DNA of 64,000 bases from Caulochytrium protostelioides (taxonomy: Eukaryota; Chytridiomycota; Caulochytriomycetes; Caulochytriales; Caulochytriaceae): assembly GCA_003615045.1 (NCBI GenBank), contig ML014159.1, forward strand, positions 1-64,000. The letters run 5' to 3'. Shown in pieces: positions 32,177-43,403 of the stretch (the stretch's first letter is position 1; every line of letters starts with the position of its first letter). A model generated the notes under the pieces. That model made no database searches. It was given only the letters and a program-made list of their open reading frames with translations, and was not told where the DNA came from. The position numbers and the translations under genes are program-made.

Positions 32177-32776
32177 GGTGGCGAGGGTCGGGAGGGGTAG
32201 GAGAGCGATGCGGAACGGCGGGGCAGTATCGACCAAGGCGAGGTGGCGAGCCGCAAGAGACGCGCTGCCGCGGGCCGACGCCTCGAAGGCCCCAGCGGCA
32301 CGTGAAACGCCTGTGCGGCGTCGCCACCGTCGCCGCCGCGCCTGTCGCGCTGCGGACAGGGCCTTATGATGGCGGCGCGTGCGTGTGGGTGGGGTCGACG
32401 GCGTGTGGCGGCGTGAGCCAGCGGCTGGGCGTGGTGGACGGCGCGCGCGTGGACGACGACCCGGCGTCGGCGGCGTCGGCGGCGTCGGCGGCGTCGGCGG
32501 CGGCCGCGGCGGCGTCGGCGGCGGCGGCAGCGACGGCAGCGACGGCAGCGACGGCAGCGGCGGAGCGCGGCGGCGGCGGCCGCGCCTGGCCGCTCTCGGG
32601 CCGCGGGCGCTCCGTCTTCCTCCCCGGTCTCTCCCCCGGCGTGGCGTGGCCTCGAGCGAGCCGCGGTGGCGCCTGGCGCGTCGTCGGTCGGGCTCGCCGG
32701 GCCTCGCCGCCGCGCGGGCAGCCCGCGCGGTCTGCTTCGCCACGTCTAGCTCGAACCCGCAGCCATGGGGCGAAGC

Positions 32777-32861
32777 GCGTGGCGCAGCCATGGGCGTGGC
32801 GCAGCCATGGGCGTGGCGCAGCCATACGCGTGGCGCAGCCATGGACGTGGCGCAGTCACGG
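32777..32861. repeat. Five tandem copies of a 17-bp unit
   Basis: Unit GCGTGGCGCAGCCATGG: copies at 32777, 32794, 32811, 32828 and 32845. The first two are perfect, and copies 3-5 have a few changes. Since 17 is not a multiple of 3, coding in one frame is not expected. Confidence 0.95.
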
Positions 32862-32961
32862 CGCCGGGGCGGTCGCCCCCCATGGCCGTCGGCGCCGCGC
32901 CCCATGGCCGTCGGCCCTCGGTTCCCCGGTATACTGCGCGACGCCGCGGCGCGAGGCGTTC

Positions 32962-32991
32962 CGGGACGCCGGCGTTTTTGCCGGCGTCCCG
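32962..32991. other. Perfect 12-bp-stem inverted repeat
   Basis: CGGGACGCCGGC at 32962-32973, spacer GTTTTT at 32974-32979, then the exact reverse complement GCCGGCGTCCCG at 32980-32991. It is a very stable potential hairpin or cruciform in the divergent F1 delta/kinase promoter region. Confidence 0.9.
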
Positions 32992-33093
32992 CGAAGGGGT
33001 CCCCGTGGGTCACGGGTCACGGCGACCCGCGGCGCCACCGATCGGCGCTCGTCGGTGCGGTGGCACGGGCGCCGCGCGACCGTCGGGAACGAC

Positions 33094-33139
33094 CGGCACG
33101 GCACGGCACGGCACGGCGCCGCGCCGCGCCGCGCCGCGC
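33094..33139. repeat. (GGCAC)n then (GCGCC)n pentanucleotide tracts
   Basis: About five GGCAC units are followed directly by about four GCGCC units, again a unit switch inside one array as at 29808-29850. Confidence 0.9.
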
Positions 33140-33539
33140 ACGACCGCGGCGACGAGCGCCGTCGGGATCGCCATTCGTCCAGGAGGCGCCCGCGCGGCCG
33201 CGGACCGCGGACCGATGGGGTCCGATGCCGTCCGCACCGGCAGCGGCGGCGAGGCAGAGACCCGACGGGTGCCGCGGGTGCGCGGCCGCGCCGACTCGCC
33301 GCGGCGTCCGGCGTCATGACGGCGCCCGTGGCCGGGGCGCCGCGGGGCGATGACGAAGCGCCGGCCGGGCCGCCATGACGCCACGCGAAAGCGCGGTGAT
33401 GACGCCGCCCGGCCGCATGGCCCCGCCAGGCCCTCCGCCCGGTCGGCCCCGTCGTCGGTCGGGCCCGTCCCCATGCTGGTCCGGCAAGACACGCGGGCAG
33501 CGTCTCGTCGCGAGGGAGGGAGGCTCGCCCTCCTCCGAC

Positions 33540-33583
33540 CCTCCGCCGACGATGCTCATACCCTCCGCCGACGATTCTCATAC
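33540..33583. repeat. 22-bp tandem duplication
   Basis: Two adjacent copies of a CCTCCGCCGACGAT(G/T)CTCATA unit with one internal difference, about 750 bp upstream of the kinase start. Confidence 0.9.
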
Positions 33584-34332
33584 CGACCTGCTGGAATCAC
33601 GGATCGCCCAACGGTGGCTCGCCCGCACGGCCCGTGCTGGGGCCGTGGTATCCCCCGACCCGCCTCGACCCGTTCGCTGGCCGGGCTGATGGACGCCCAC
33701 CGAGCGGCCACCCCGCGACTCCGACAGCGCTGACAGTGGTCTTTACAGCCCTCCGACCTAGCCAGACCGAGAGGGATCGGCGGCTCCGCAACCAGCCCCC
33801 GCATCCAGCACCCCAGGAGCGAGGCCGTCGTCGCGTCGACGCCTCGGACCGGGCCCACCCTCGTCGCCAGCGGTCGCCCCGGCGGGTCGCTCATCCGCCC
33901 GCGCGCTTCGCTTCGCGAGGTCAGACCCCCCTCCAGACCCCCTCGGCCGCGAGGCCGATCGGTGGCCGCGACGCCGTCGACATCGCAGGGAGTGCACACG
34001 GTCGAGCGTCCCGGCACGACGCGACGCGACCACACGCCCGATCCCACCCGATCCCGCTGGGGTGCACGGTCGTCCCTCGTGGACCGCGCCCAGACGGGCG
34101 AGGTAGGCGGAGCTGGCCGATCCCGGCCGTGCCCGGCCGATTCGAGGACCTCCCCCGGCGCGCCGTGCCACACTCCTGCGGCGTGACCCACCGACCGCTC
34201 CGCGGATCCATGCCGGCGGTGTAGCCGCCGCGCACGCTCGACGACCGCGTCACGAAGGCGCCAGCGACCCTCCGCCGGCCCGCCTCCCGTCCGTCCGTCC
34301 GTCCGTCCGTCCGTCCCGTGCGGACCGGCGCC

Positions 34333-37300
34333 ATGCCGTCTGTCACGGCGGCGGCGCCGCCGCCGTCTCACGCGCTCGCGCCGCCCACGGCATCCGCCGT
34401 CCCGCCCGCGTTCGCTTCCAGTCCGCCGCCCGCGCCGGGCACCGCCGCGGTGCCGGCCACGATGCCGGCCACGACGTCGGCCACGACGGCCACGACGGCC
34501 ACGACGGTCATCACCCACACGCCTCCGGAGCGCGCGCCTTCACCATCGCCGCCACCCGCCCACCACGATCGCTACCATCCGCGCTCGACCGCGATGCCTC
34601 AGCCGCATCTCCCGGTCGCCGCCGACAACACCTCGGAAGCCACGACGCCCTCCTCCGCCCACGCCCCGGTGCCACCACGGGGACCGCGTGCCGCTTCGTC
34701 GTCTGCGTCTGCATCTGCGTCGGCGACGTCCTCCGTGACCGTCTCACCCGGCCTTTCCTCGGCTGACGCCCCTTCGAAACAGCCACGGCCACCAGGACCT
34801 TCCAAACGCCGCTCCCTCCTCGTGAAACTCGCCGCCAATGCGCAGCACGCTTTCATGCGCGCCGGCGCGCCGCCCGCCGCGCCCGCCGCGGCCGGGACCA
34901 CCCGGATCACCACGCTGTCGGCGCCCGACGGCACCGACGCCGCCGCACGCACCGCGCGCGCCGCCTCGTCCGGGAGCGCGCCCATCCACACGACCGTCCA
35001 GGGCGCCGACGCGACCTCCGACGTCTTCACGGGATCGGCCACGGCGTCCTCGACGTCGCGATCGCTGTCTCGCGTCATGTCCATCCGCCGAATGGGCTCG
35101 CCGACGCGGCACGCGGCCGCCTCGGGGAGCGCCGTCCCGCCGTCGCTGTGGCCGGCGCCGCCGGCCTCGCCCGCCTTGTTGAGCGGCGCCGCGCCGCGTG
35201 TCGGCTCGCAGGCTCCCCCGGGCTCGTCGGGGCTGGCGGGCAGCACGGGCGGGGGCAGCACGGGCGGGTCCAGCGGCGACACGGACGGATCGGATCGGGC
35301 ACCGCGGCCGAGGCGCTCGCGCTCGGTCTTGATGCTCGCGGCGGCGGCCGGCCGCGCCTCAGGCCTCTACCGCATGATGCACCCGAACCCCTCGGGGTCG
35401 TCGGCCACGAGCGCCGCGAGCACCGCCGATCGCGACCCGCGGACGCTGCCGCGGCGAAAGGCCACGCTCCAGCACCCGCCGTCGCCAGACGTTTCGCCGC
35501 CGATGCCGCACCGCGCTCACACCGACAATCTGATCGCGACGACCAAGGCCGCGACCGCGACCACGACTGCGCCCACGACCGCGGCTGCAGCGGTCACGGC
35601 GGAGCCCGTGAAGGCGGCCGCGACGGGAGCCATGATGACGCCGACGGCGTCGGAATCCATGACGCTGCCGACGCCCCTGCACAGCCCTCCCCTCGAGAAG
35701 CGCGACAGCGCCGGGCTCGATCCGGCGGCGAGCGACGCGTCGACGCCGGCCGCCATGGCCTCGCCCGCCTCCTTCGCGACGCCGACGGCGTCCCCGCGCG
35801 GCTCGACCGCCTCGAGCACCAGCGCCGCCTCGCCGCTTCCGCAGCCCGCGAGCGTCACGGCGGCGCCGTCAGTGACCACGGCCACCGCCGTCTCGGCACC
35901 CGCGTCGGCACCCGCGTCGGCACCGGTATCGACACCGGTGTCGGCGGCGGCCTCTCCGCGGTTCCGCGCTTCGACGCCCGCCTCGGCCGCCGTGCGGCTC
36001 AGCGACATTTCCGTCAAACCGAGCGATTTCACCAAAGTCCGACTGATCGGCAAGGGCGATGTGGGCCGCGTCTACTTGGTGCGGCAGAAGCCACCTTCGG
36101 GCGCCGATCCGTCCGAGCCCGGCCCGTACTATGCGATGAAGGTCTTGCGCAAGTCAGAGATGCTGCGCCGCGGGAAAGTGCGCCGCGCGCTGGCCGAGCA
36201 AGCCATTCTGACGACCGCCAACCATCCGTTCATCGTGACCCTCTTTCATACCTTCCAGACCGCCGAGCACCTCTACTTTGTGATGGAGTACTGCGCGGGC
36301 GGCGAGTTCTTCCGGGCCCTCCAAAGCTTACCCACCAAGCGGCTGTGCGAGAAGGACGCACGGTTCTATGCGGCCGAGGTCGTCACCTCGATCGAATACC
36401 TGCATCTGATGGGGTTCATCTACCGCGACCTGAAGCCCGAAAACATCCTGCTGCACGCGACGGGCCACATCATGCTGACCGACTTTGATCTCTCCAAACC
36501 CGCGGCCGCGCCCGGCGCACCGGGCGTCGTCCGGCTCAACCACAGCCACGGCGGCAGCCACCGCGACAGCGGTCTGAGTCTGGGTCTGAGCGGTCTCGGC
36601 AGCGGCAGCAGCAGTAGCAGCAGCAGCCACTACCACGCCAACGGGGGCAGCGGTGGCGGCGGCAGCAGCTCGCCCCACCTGCTGGCCCACGCGTCGTTCC
36701 TCACGGGCAGTTCCCACAGCTCGCTGCCGTCGCTGGACACGCGTGCGTGCACGCGGTCGCTGCGCACGAACTCATTTGTCGGCACGGAGGAGTACATCGC
36801 CCCGGAGGTCATTACGGGCCGCGGGCACACCGCGGCCGTCGACTGGTGGACCCTCGGCATCCTGCTCTACGAGATGCTCTGCGGCACGACGCCCTTCAAG
36901 GGCGTCAACCGCAACGCCACGTTTGGCAACGTGCTGCACGAAGACGTCACGTGGCCGACGGCGCACGGCCATGGCCACGGCCTGCGCTCCGGCAGCGGCA
37001 GCGGCAGCGGCGCGCATGGCAGCGGCTCGGCCGCGTCGTCGGGCGCCCACGCGTCCCCGGCCACGCAGCCGGTGGTCGTCTCGTCGGCCTGCAAATCCTG
37101 CGTCCGCAAGCTCCTTCACAAGGACGAGGCCCGCCGCCTCGGCTCCCGCGCCGGCGCCTCCGACGTCAAGGCCCACCCCTTCTTCCGCGGCGTCGCGTGG
37201 GCCCTGCTGCGCCACATGACGCCGCCGATCGTGCCCCGCGTCGCGGCCATGCCGCCGCCGCCGCGCTCGGCGTGGAGTCCGGCCAGCCCGATCGTGACGC

Positions 37301-37665
37301 CGCCCGCCGCCGGCCTCCACGCGGGGACCCCGCTGCCGCTCTCCGGGGCGGCCACGGCCAGGGGCGCGCCGTCGTCGGCGCCCGTCTCGGCCGCGGCGCC
37401 CGCCGCCGCCGCCGCCGCCGCCGCTGTTCCGGATGCCGAGCTGACGCGCAACTTCCGCCAGATCCGGGAGAGCGTGAGTCTCGATCTGGAGCGGGAGGCG
37501 GTGGTGGACGTGCGCGCGACGCCGCTGCACCATCTGGACGGCACGCGGCTGGACGCCGCGACGGCGGCGGCGGCGGCCGCATCACCCGCGTCGTCCGCGG
37601 CCGTGCACGACCCGTTCTATGAGTTTGAGAGCGTCAGCGTTTACCGTCGTGGCGCAGCCAGCTGA
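34333..37665 (+). CDS. AGC-family Ser/Thr protein kinase, Fpk1/Kin82/NRC-2 type
   Basis: A single exon of 1110 residues from the ATG at 34333 (GGCGCCATGC); the frame is open a little upstream but lacks an ATG. Residues 1-555 are disordered and rich in Ala, Ser, Thr and Pro. The kinase domain begins near 565: glycine loop [17 protein letters not shown]-type lysine in [11 protein letters not shown], catalytic YRDLKPEN (about 696) and DFD in LTDFDLSK in place of DFG. DFD marks the AGC-VIII/NRC-2 branch. A Ser/Gly-rich insertion of about 75 residues separates DFD from the activation-segment end [14 protein letters not shown], as is usual in this branch, and a second Gly/Ser insertion follows VTWP. 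Fungal relatives phosphorylate lipid flippases (Dnf P4-ATPases) and act in polarity; that role is inferred by family. The 3' end is convergent with the DUF1769 gene. Confidence 0.92.
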   Translation: MPSVTAAAPPPSHALAPPTASAVPPAFASSPPPAPGTAAVPATMPATTSATTATTATTVITHTPPERAPSPSPPPAHHDRYHPRSTAMPQPHLPVAADNTSEATTPSSAHAPVPPRGPRAASSSASASASATSSVTVSPGLSSADAPSKQPRPPGPSKRRSLLVKLAANAQHAFMRAGAPPAAPAAAGTTRITTLSAPDGTDAAARTARAASSGSAPIHTTVQGADATSDVFTGSATASSTSRSLSRVMSIRRMGSPTRHAAASGSAVPPSLWPAPPASPALLSGAAPRVGSQAPPGSSGLAGSTGGGSTGGSSGDTDGSDRAPRPRRSRSVLMLAAAAGRASGLYRMMHPNPSGSSATSAASTADRDPRTLPRRKATLQHPPSPDVSPPMPHRAHTDNLIATTKAATATTTAPTTAAAAVTAEPVKAAATGAMMTPTASESMTLPTPLHSPPLEKRDSAGLDPAASDASTPAAMASPASFATPTASPRGSTASSTSAASPLPQPASVTAAPSVTTATAVSAPASAPASAPVSTPVSAAASPRFRASTPASAAVRLSDISVKPSDFTKVRLIGKGDVGRVYLVRQKPPSGADPSEPGPYYAMKVLRKSEMLRRGKVRRALAEQAILTTANHPFIVTLFHTFQTAEHLYFVMEYCAGGEFFRALQSLPTKRLCEKDARFYAAEVVTSIEYLHLMGFIYRDLKPENILLHATGHIMLTDFDLSKPAAAPGAPGVVRLNHSHGGSHRDSGLSLGLSGLGSGSSSSSSSHYHANGGSGGGGSSSPHLLAHASFLTGSSHSSLPSLDTRACTRSLRTNSFVGTEEYIAPEVITGRGHTAAVDWWTLGILLYEMLCGTTPFKGVNRNATFGNVLHEDVTWPTAHGHGHGLRSGSGSGSGAHGSGSAASSGAHASPATQPVVVSSACKSCVRKLLHKDEARRLGSRAGASDVKAHPFFRGVAWALLRHMTPPIVPRVAAMPPPPRSAWSPASPIVTPPAAGLHAGTPLPLSGAATARGAPSSAPVSAAAPAAAAAAAAVPDAELTRNFRQIRESVSLDLEREAVVDVRATPLHHLDGTRLDAATAAAAAASPASSAAVHDPFYEFESVSVYRRGAAS

Positions 37666-38183
37666 GGCCTCGTTCGAGGCCTCGTTCTTGATGGGCGCCG
37701 CCCCTTCTCAGAGTGCGGCCGCAGCCCTGCCGCCCGCGGGATCTTCTGTATTATTTGTTTTTCTGTGGATATTTGAATGGGATACCACGGTGGTTCTTAC
37801 TTTTGGTTTCGCCTGTCTGGATTGCCGCGCTGCCTGCGTAGGAAGGCGGCTCATGGCATGCCACGCTTCCGCCATCAGCTCCTGCGAGTGTCCTCCCCTC
37901 AAGTCGGCTTGGACAGATGGCTCACACACGCATCCCACGGTCCCCAACAATCACTTCTTTTTTCTGATCGTTATTGCTTTTTTTTCCTCAATACCAACGG
38001 ATTCCGAAGGGGATCCCCATCGCCGCACCCTCCCCTCGGAATCGACCTGATTGTAGTTAAGCGGCGGGAGCAGCGGCGACGACGCGTCGGGGAGGTGCCT
38101 ACAGGATACGGAAGTCAGGAGGAACGGGGGGAAGTGACCACGGAGGAAGGGCCAGCGCCAATCCGTCGGCCATCGCGGCGCGA
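37666..38183. other. Convergent 3' region between kinase and DUF1769 genes
   Basis: About 520 bp and distinctly richer in A/T than the rest, with T-runs near 37740-37780 and 37970-37990. It probably holds the 3' UTRs of both genes. No gene was recognised. Confidence 0.5.
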
Positions 38184-39290
38184 TCAGCCTTCCTGCGCGT
38201 CCTCGAAGCCGTCGTCGCCGTCGGACGCGCCGCTGGCAAAGGACACCGTCTGGCTGCGGGTGTCGGCGCTCGCGCCGCTGGCGTCCTCGGGCGCGGGCGC
38301 GGCGTTGAGCATGCCGGCGGCGAGGGCCTCGTCGCGGGGCACCAGGTCGAACTGCATGCAGAAGAGCACGATCTTGCGGTCGCGCGTGCGGCACGCATAC
38401 CGCATCGGCTGCACGCCGTCCCAGTACTTCCAGCCGTTGAGGTTGACCCCGGGCAGCTTGATGCTGACGGTGCGCGGGTCGTAGTACGCGTCGTAGAAGT
38501 CCATCACGTAGACGCGGTCGGGGTCGAGGCGGACGGCGCGGCGGCGCTGCTCGTCCGAGAAGTACTTTTTGCGCTTCTCGTACGTCGGCAGGAGCTGCTC
38601 GCCCGCGGCGTTGGCCGCGACGGCGTCGGGCGAGCCGGAGGTCGCGATCAGCGGGTTGGTGCGCTCGCCGGGCATGGCTGCGTGCCAGGACCACTCGCCG
38701 ATGTCGCGGCTCGGCACGGCGGCGGTGCTCGTCGGCGAGTAGGTGAATGGCTGGCTCGCACCAGTGTTGCCGGGATCGGCGACGAGCGAGGCGACGCCGG
38801 GGGCCGGACGGTGGATCTCGGGGTCCTTGAGATCAAAGACCGCGAGCGTGTTCATGGCACTGACCCACGGGCTGTTGACCCATGGCGTGTCGGAGTAGAT
38901 GTCGGCCTCGAGCGCCGGGTCGAGCCAGCGCGCGGCCTTGAGCGCGAGCGACACGCCCGTCGGCGCCTTGACCTTGCCGTCGGTCTCCATGCCGAAGACG
39001 AGGTCATCGCCGGTCCAAGCCTCGTGGAAGCGGCCCTGAATCATGATCGAGTACCGGCGATTCCTGCCCTTGAAGTAGTCGCTCGCAGGTTCGGGGATGC
39101 GCGTGGCGCCCGCCGGCACGATCCCGTCATAGTGCGTGCAGCGGACGACCATGTACCCGGTGAAGTGCGGGCCGTCGATGAGGATCGGCTTGGTCTCGTC
39201 GTTCGGGTTCACATACTGCAGGCTCTGCTGCGTCGGGTCGGCCCCCGCGCGGATGCGCAGCACGTAGTCCTTGACCGGCGCCTTGGCCAT
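38184..39290 (-). CDS. DUF1769 / UPF0590 family protein
   Basis: An intronless gene of 368 residues. It starts MAKAPVKDYVLRIRAG and has the features I associate with the fungal DUF1769 family. These are an early IDGPHFTGYMVVR strand, then SDYFKGRNRRYSIMIQGRF (the conserved 'F.G..R...IQGRF' core), a GDDLVFGMETD segment, and a distal YVMDFYDAYYDPRTVSIKLPGV ... YWDGVQPMRYACRTRD block. The C-terminal 55 residues are acidic and disordered. There is no signal peptide or membrane span. The biochemical role of the family is unknown to me. The ATG at 39290 has A at -3 and G at +4. A (GCCGAT)7 repeat lies 40 bp upstream. Confidence 0.85.
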   Translation of the reverse strand: MAKAPVKDYVLRIRAGADPTQQSLQYVNPNDETKPILIDGPHFTGYMVVRCTHYDGIVPAGATRIPEPASDYFKGRNRRYSIMIQGRFHEAWTGDDLVFGMETDGKVKAPTGVSLALKAARWLDPALEADIYSDTPWVNSPWVSAMNTLAVFDLKDPEIHRPAPGVASLVADPGNTGASQPFTYSPTSTAAVPSRDIGEWSWHAAMPGERTNPLIATSGSPDAVAANAAGEQLLPTYEKRKKYFSDEQRRRAVRLDPDRVYVMDFYDAYYDPRTVSIKLPGVNLNGWKYWDGVQPMRYACRTRDRKIVLFCMQFDLVPRDEALAAGMLNAAPAPEDASGASADTRSQTVSFASGASDGDDGFEDAQEG

Positions 39291-39330
39291 GCTTGCCGCG
39301 TGATGCTTCGTCGCCGTCGTCGTCAGCTCT

Positions 39331-39372
39331 GCCGATGCCGATGCCGATGCCGATGCCGATGCCGATGCCGAT
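39331..39372. repeat. (GCCGAT)7 hexanucleotide repeat
   Basis: Seven perfect units about 40 bp upstream of the DUF1769 start codon, in its 5' leader or promoter. Confidence 0.96.
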
Positions 39373-41681
39373 GCCGAGAGCGGGGCGAAGCAGCGCGTCG
39401 ATCGCGGGACACGCGGGACGCGCGGGCCGGGACGCGGGCAGAGGAAAGCCAGGAAGCGTGGGTCGAAGGGTCGGTGAACGACGGACGAGAGGCAGCAGCA
39501 GAAGGATGGTAGAGGAGGAGGGAGACGCGACGGCCCTCGCAGTGAAACACGATCCGGGTTCTCGGCAAACGGGTGAATCCAACAGTATATCCAAAAAAGA
39601 AAAGAAAACGAAAATGAAACGCGTCAACGACGACGCGGACCACGGGACCAGCGGCAATGACGACAATCCGCAGGGGTATCCGTGACGACGACGCGGCGGC
39701 TTATCGGCAGCGAATCGCGCTCGTGGCGGCCGCGTTGACGCGCCCGGCAGGACAAGATCACGGCCCACGGCGAGCTCTGACCCTGACTCGACGCCCGTGC
39801 GTGGCACGGCTGCAGCTCGGACGCCGCGTTTCCGGAGGTCGGCGTCTCACTCGAGCCGAGCCGACCTGACTCGGCCAGACCTGCTCGCCCGCCGAGTCAA
39901 CCGGAACGACGTCGAGGACGACGACGAGGACGACAAAGCGCCTCACGCAGCACACAGACGGTCCTGTCCGTGAGCCGAGGGGGAGCGTTCCAGGTCGGAC
40001 CCGCGTGCTGGCCCCACCAGACGTCGGCCGCGACCACGTCGGTCACGACGTCGACCACGACGGCAACGACGACGGCGACGGCGGCGGCGACAACGACGAC
40101 CGAGACGGCGTCCGAGAAGGACGGCACGGCTGTGGCGCAGCGCGAGGTGCGGGGTGATCCCGCCGCGGCGGCGGCGCTCGAGTCTGCGGCGGGTCTCGGC
40201 CAGCGGCTCGCCCTCGTCGGCTGGGTTGTATTTCCTTCTGGGGGCACCGATCGACGGCGCCCAGAAACGAGAAAGCGAACGACGGCGCGAAGCAGCGTCG
40301 CAGCACAGCACGAACAAAGGCGCAATGCCGGGCCTAGCAGCCCCGCTGGGAACGCGGGAGGCGAAGCAAGGAGCAAGAGCAAGCCCAAGGGAGGGCGCTG
40401 ACCCATCACAATGAAGTCATGAGGAATGAAGTCATCCCTATCACCGGAAAGGCCACCGCGCGATGTCCGAAAGACATCGAGACGTGTCGATGCCGGAAAA
40501 AAAAGGAGACCATTGAAGGTATCCCATGTCCGGACATTGATGCGCTGGTCAGGATTGTCTGGGGTCGCTTCGTTTCCTATAACGCAAATGAAGGACGCGA
40601 CGACGACGGCGACCACCGGGTCCTGACCACAGCCGCTGCAGGCTGTTCGTGTCCATCGGGCTGCCGGTGACAAGTCTCTAGTCTGCACCGGAACGCCATA
40701 TCGTCGTGCTCCGCAGCGCCATATCGTCGCGACTGATCGATTCGGCACCTTCTGCGGCGCGTGGCGCCTCGCCGTGGCCACGTCGGAAACATGTTCTAGC
40801 CGACCACGAGTTCCCTATGCGGACAACATGAAATAGATTAAATTCTTCACACTAAAGGATAATTTCGTTCACTTCGGACCGACGTCGAGAGCATACGCCC
40901 ATCGCAAACGCTGCGATCGCTTCGACGAACCCAAGATGGATGCCACCCGTCATGGATGCCGTGCTATCAAACCGTACTATCAAACGACGGGGTCGCCCCA
41001 TCCCATCGGCGACTCGACAGTCCCTCTGCAAGAGTCGAACGCGCCGTGGTGGAGATGCGGTGGTGCTGGCAGGTCGGATTGCGTCAATCCATACCATCTG
41101 GATCGATGCTATGCACCATCGATCCATCGATCGATCCATCCATCCATCCATGGCTCGATGCTCGACGATGTCGGAGACGTCGATGATCCTGACCGTCACC
41201 TTCAGGATTCCACACGCCCGCGATGCATGGATGGGCGACATATCGTGCGGTCTCACGGGTTCCGGCCGGGTCCGCCACGGCCGCGCTGCCGCACGCGTCC
41301 TCGCTCTGCCATGGCGCGGCGACCTGCGATGGCTCGTGGGATGGGTCCATGAGCGCGACCCCTCACGCCGTGGAACGTGCCGGCGCGACCCTTCGGCGAG
41401 GCTGCTCACCGACCGCCGTCACCCGGCTGATCGCCGACCGCCGACCGCCGATCGCCCTCGCACCGTCGACCGTCGACCGTCGACCGTCGTCGCCGCCGCC
41501 AGGCCAAGCCAAGGCGACGGCGACCCAGGCGTGACTTCAAGCTCCGACGCCTTCCGCAGACCGCCCCACGCGACCCATACACGGCGGCGGCAGCCGTAGC
41601 CGCCGCCGCCGCCGCCGCCGCAGAACAGAACCAAACACGGGGCCGAGTGGGCACGTCGCCGACGGCGCGCGCGCCGGCACA

Positions 41682-41734
41682 GGCATCGGCATCGGCACAG
41701 GCATCGGCATCGGCATCGGCATCGGCATCGGCAT
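41682..41734. repeat. (GGCATC)n hexanucleotide repeat
   Basis: About eight GGCATC units with two GGCACA variants; this is the reverse-complement phase of the GCCGAT hexamer seen elsewhere. It is non-coding here. Confidence 0.94.
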
Positions 41735-42472
41735 GGAAGGCCGCGCCAGTGGCCCGCGCTCCTGGCCGGCCCGCCCGCCCGCCGCCGGGGCGCGTCAGGG
41801 CCGGTCGCGGGCGTGGCCTCGACCTGCCGCCGCCATTCATACGGGTACGACGCGCTGGGCCGCGCTGCGGGCAGCGGGAAGGCTCGGCCGCGCCGGCGAC
41901 CGCGGGCCAGGGCCGGATCGGCAGGGCTGCGCAGGCCGCCGCGCGCGCGGGTCGCGTCGGAGCTTGGGGCTCGCAGGAAGCGGCGCGGCCGGCGCGCCAC
42001 GAGGGGGTGTGCGGGCGGGAGGCCCGTCAGAGCCCGCGATGCGGTGTTTCAGAAGGTCGTGGCGCTGACGCACGGCCCGAGGCGGGGCCCATACGGCGAG
42101 GATCGCCGCTGGTCCATCGGAGCACCTCTCGGCCTGGCTCGCCATGGCCCATACCATACAAGGCGTGTATGCTGGTCGCCCGGTGCTCGCCTTGAGAAAG
42201 AGGCCTCGATCCCGTGGCGGCCTTCCTGGGCAGGGACATGGATCCACGGTCAACCTCCCACGGGGCGATCGCAGGGAACGAGCTCGCGTGGTGCCTCTGT
42301 CCGCTGTCTGATTACCGCTCGTCCGCTTCATTCAACTGGCAGCACGGTGCGTGGGTGCCCTCGGTCGCCTGTCTGCCTCCCATCGACCCCAGTGGGTCTT
42401 CCCTCGACCTTCCCTCGACGTGGGTCCCTGCCGGCCGTCTCTTAACCCGCTTCCTGCGACACCACGGCCGCC

Positions 42473-43147
42473 ATGGGCAAGAAAACCGCGCCGCGGCTCG
42501 ATCTGCCGCTGCACAAGATCATCATGGTCGGCTCGGGCGGCGTCGGCAAGTCCGCGCTGACCCTGCAGTACATGTATGGCGACTTCATCGAAGAGTATGA
42601 CCCGACGAAGGCCGACTCGTATCGCAAGAAGGTGGCGCTGCTGCCGGACGGCGGCGCCTCGGGCGCGGGCGGCGCCGGCGGTCCCAACGGGTCCGGCGGG
42701 TCCGGCGGCGCCGGCGGCGAGTGCTTCATCGACATCCTGGATACGGCGGGCCAGGAAGAGTATGCGGCGATCCGCGACAACTACTACCGCAGCGGCGAAG
42801 GCTTCCTCTGCGTGTTCTCGCTGACCGAGCACGAGTCCTTTGTGCATACACAGGAGTTTCGCGATCAGATCTGCCGCGTGCTGGACGACGAGTCGGTGCC
42901 GTTCGTGCTGATCGGCAACAAGCTCGACCTGGCGACGCAGCATCGCAAGGTGCCCCGGGCTGAGGGCGAGGCCAAGGCCCGCTCCTGGGGATGCCCTTAC
43001 ATCGAAACCTCGGCCAAGACCCGCGAGCACGTCGAGGAAGCCTATCTGTTGCTGCTGCGCCGCATCCAGCAGCGGAAAGAGGGCAGCGGCGTCAAGGCCA
43101 GCGGCAAAGCCGTCGGCAAGGAAAAGAAAGGCTGCACGCTCATGTAA
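42473..43147 (+). CDS. Ral-like small GTPase with glycine-rich interswitch insertion
   Basis: A single exon of 224 residues; the start GCCGCCATGG is an ideal initiation context. All G motifs are intact: P-loop GSGGVGKSA, switch I/effector [24 protein letters not shown] and [28 protein letters not shown] and the effector sequence are those of Ral rather than Ras or Rap. The C-terminus KKGCTLM is a CaaX box preceded by lysines; a final Met favours farnesylation, whereas animal Ral ends in Leu. Between strands beta2 and beta3 the family has a two- to four-residue turn. Here there is a run of about 24 Gly, Ala, Ser, Pro and Asn residues (codons 42650-42718). It is in frame and lacks a plausible intron. 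In animals Ral recruits the exocyst through Sec5 and Exo84; Sec5 is encoded about 8.4 kb downstream. Confidence 0.93.
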   Translation: MGKKTAPRLDLPLHKIIMVGSGGVGKSALTLQYMYGDFIEEYDPTKADSYRKKVALLPDGGASGAGGAGGPNGSGGSGGAGGECFIDILDTAGQEEYAAIRDNYYRSGEGFLCVFSLTEHESFVHTQEFRDQICRVLDDESVPFVLIGNKLDLATQHRKVPRAEGEAKARSWGCPYIETSAKTREHVEEAYLLLLRRIQQRKEGSGVKASGKAVGKEKKGCTLM

Positions 43148-43403
43148 CACCTTCTTCGATGCTCATACGCAAGTGACCGCGACCTCCCTGCGATGCGGCT
43201 TCTGCCGCCTCAAGCTGCTCACAGCTCTCTGTTCGTTGTGGGCACACGTCGGATGGCGTGACTGACCCGCCCTGATGCCATGGTGTCATGGCTGTTACGT
43301 ACTCTTTTTTTTTTTTTCTTCAGTGTTATATATATTCTCCGAAATAGAGTCCGGAGGGCCCGATGTCCTAAACCACAACCAGGGGCAATGAGGTGGGTTC
43401 ACG

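Larger units (their letters stand above)
32177..34332. other. Divergent intergenic region between F1 delta and the AGC kinase
   Basis: About 2.15 kb that must contain both promoters. It is extremely GC-rich and has many simple repeats: GTCGGCGGC-type units at 32466-32520, five 17-bp units at 32777-32861 and a GGCAC/GCGCC array at 33094-33139. There is also a 22-bp direct duplication at 33540-33583, a CCGT run at 34289-34317 and a perfect hairpin at 32962-32991. Long open frames on both strands (371 and 431 codons) carry no domain. Confidence 0.5.
39291..42472. other. 3.2-kb divergent intergenic region upstream of DUF1769 and Ral genes
   Basis: No gene recognised. ORFs such as 39897-40781 (-) and 40852-41409 (-) have no domain. 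A less GC-rich patch spans about 40400-41160. Simple repeats: (GCCGAT)7 at 39331-39372, CCAT/GATC tetramers at 41116-41156, GACCGTC units at about 41465-41487 and GGCATC hexamers at 41682-41734. The final 100 bp are pyrimidine-rich and lead to the Ral ATG. Confidence 0.45.

Noticed and set aside
42650-42718. The Ral insertion as an unspliced intron
   Set aside because: The only GT..AG pairs inside are under 60 bp and lack GTAAG/GTACG sites like the other introns here; the frame is kept.
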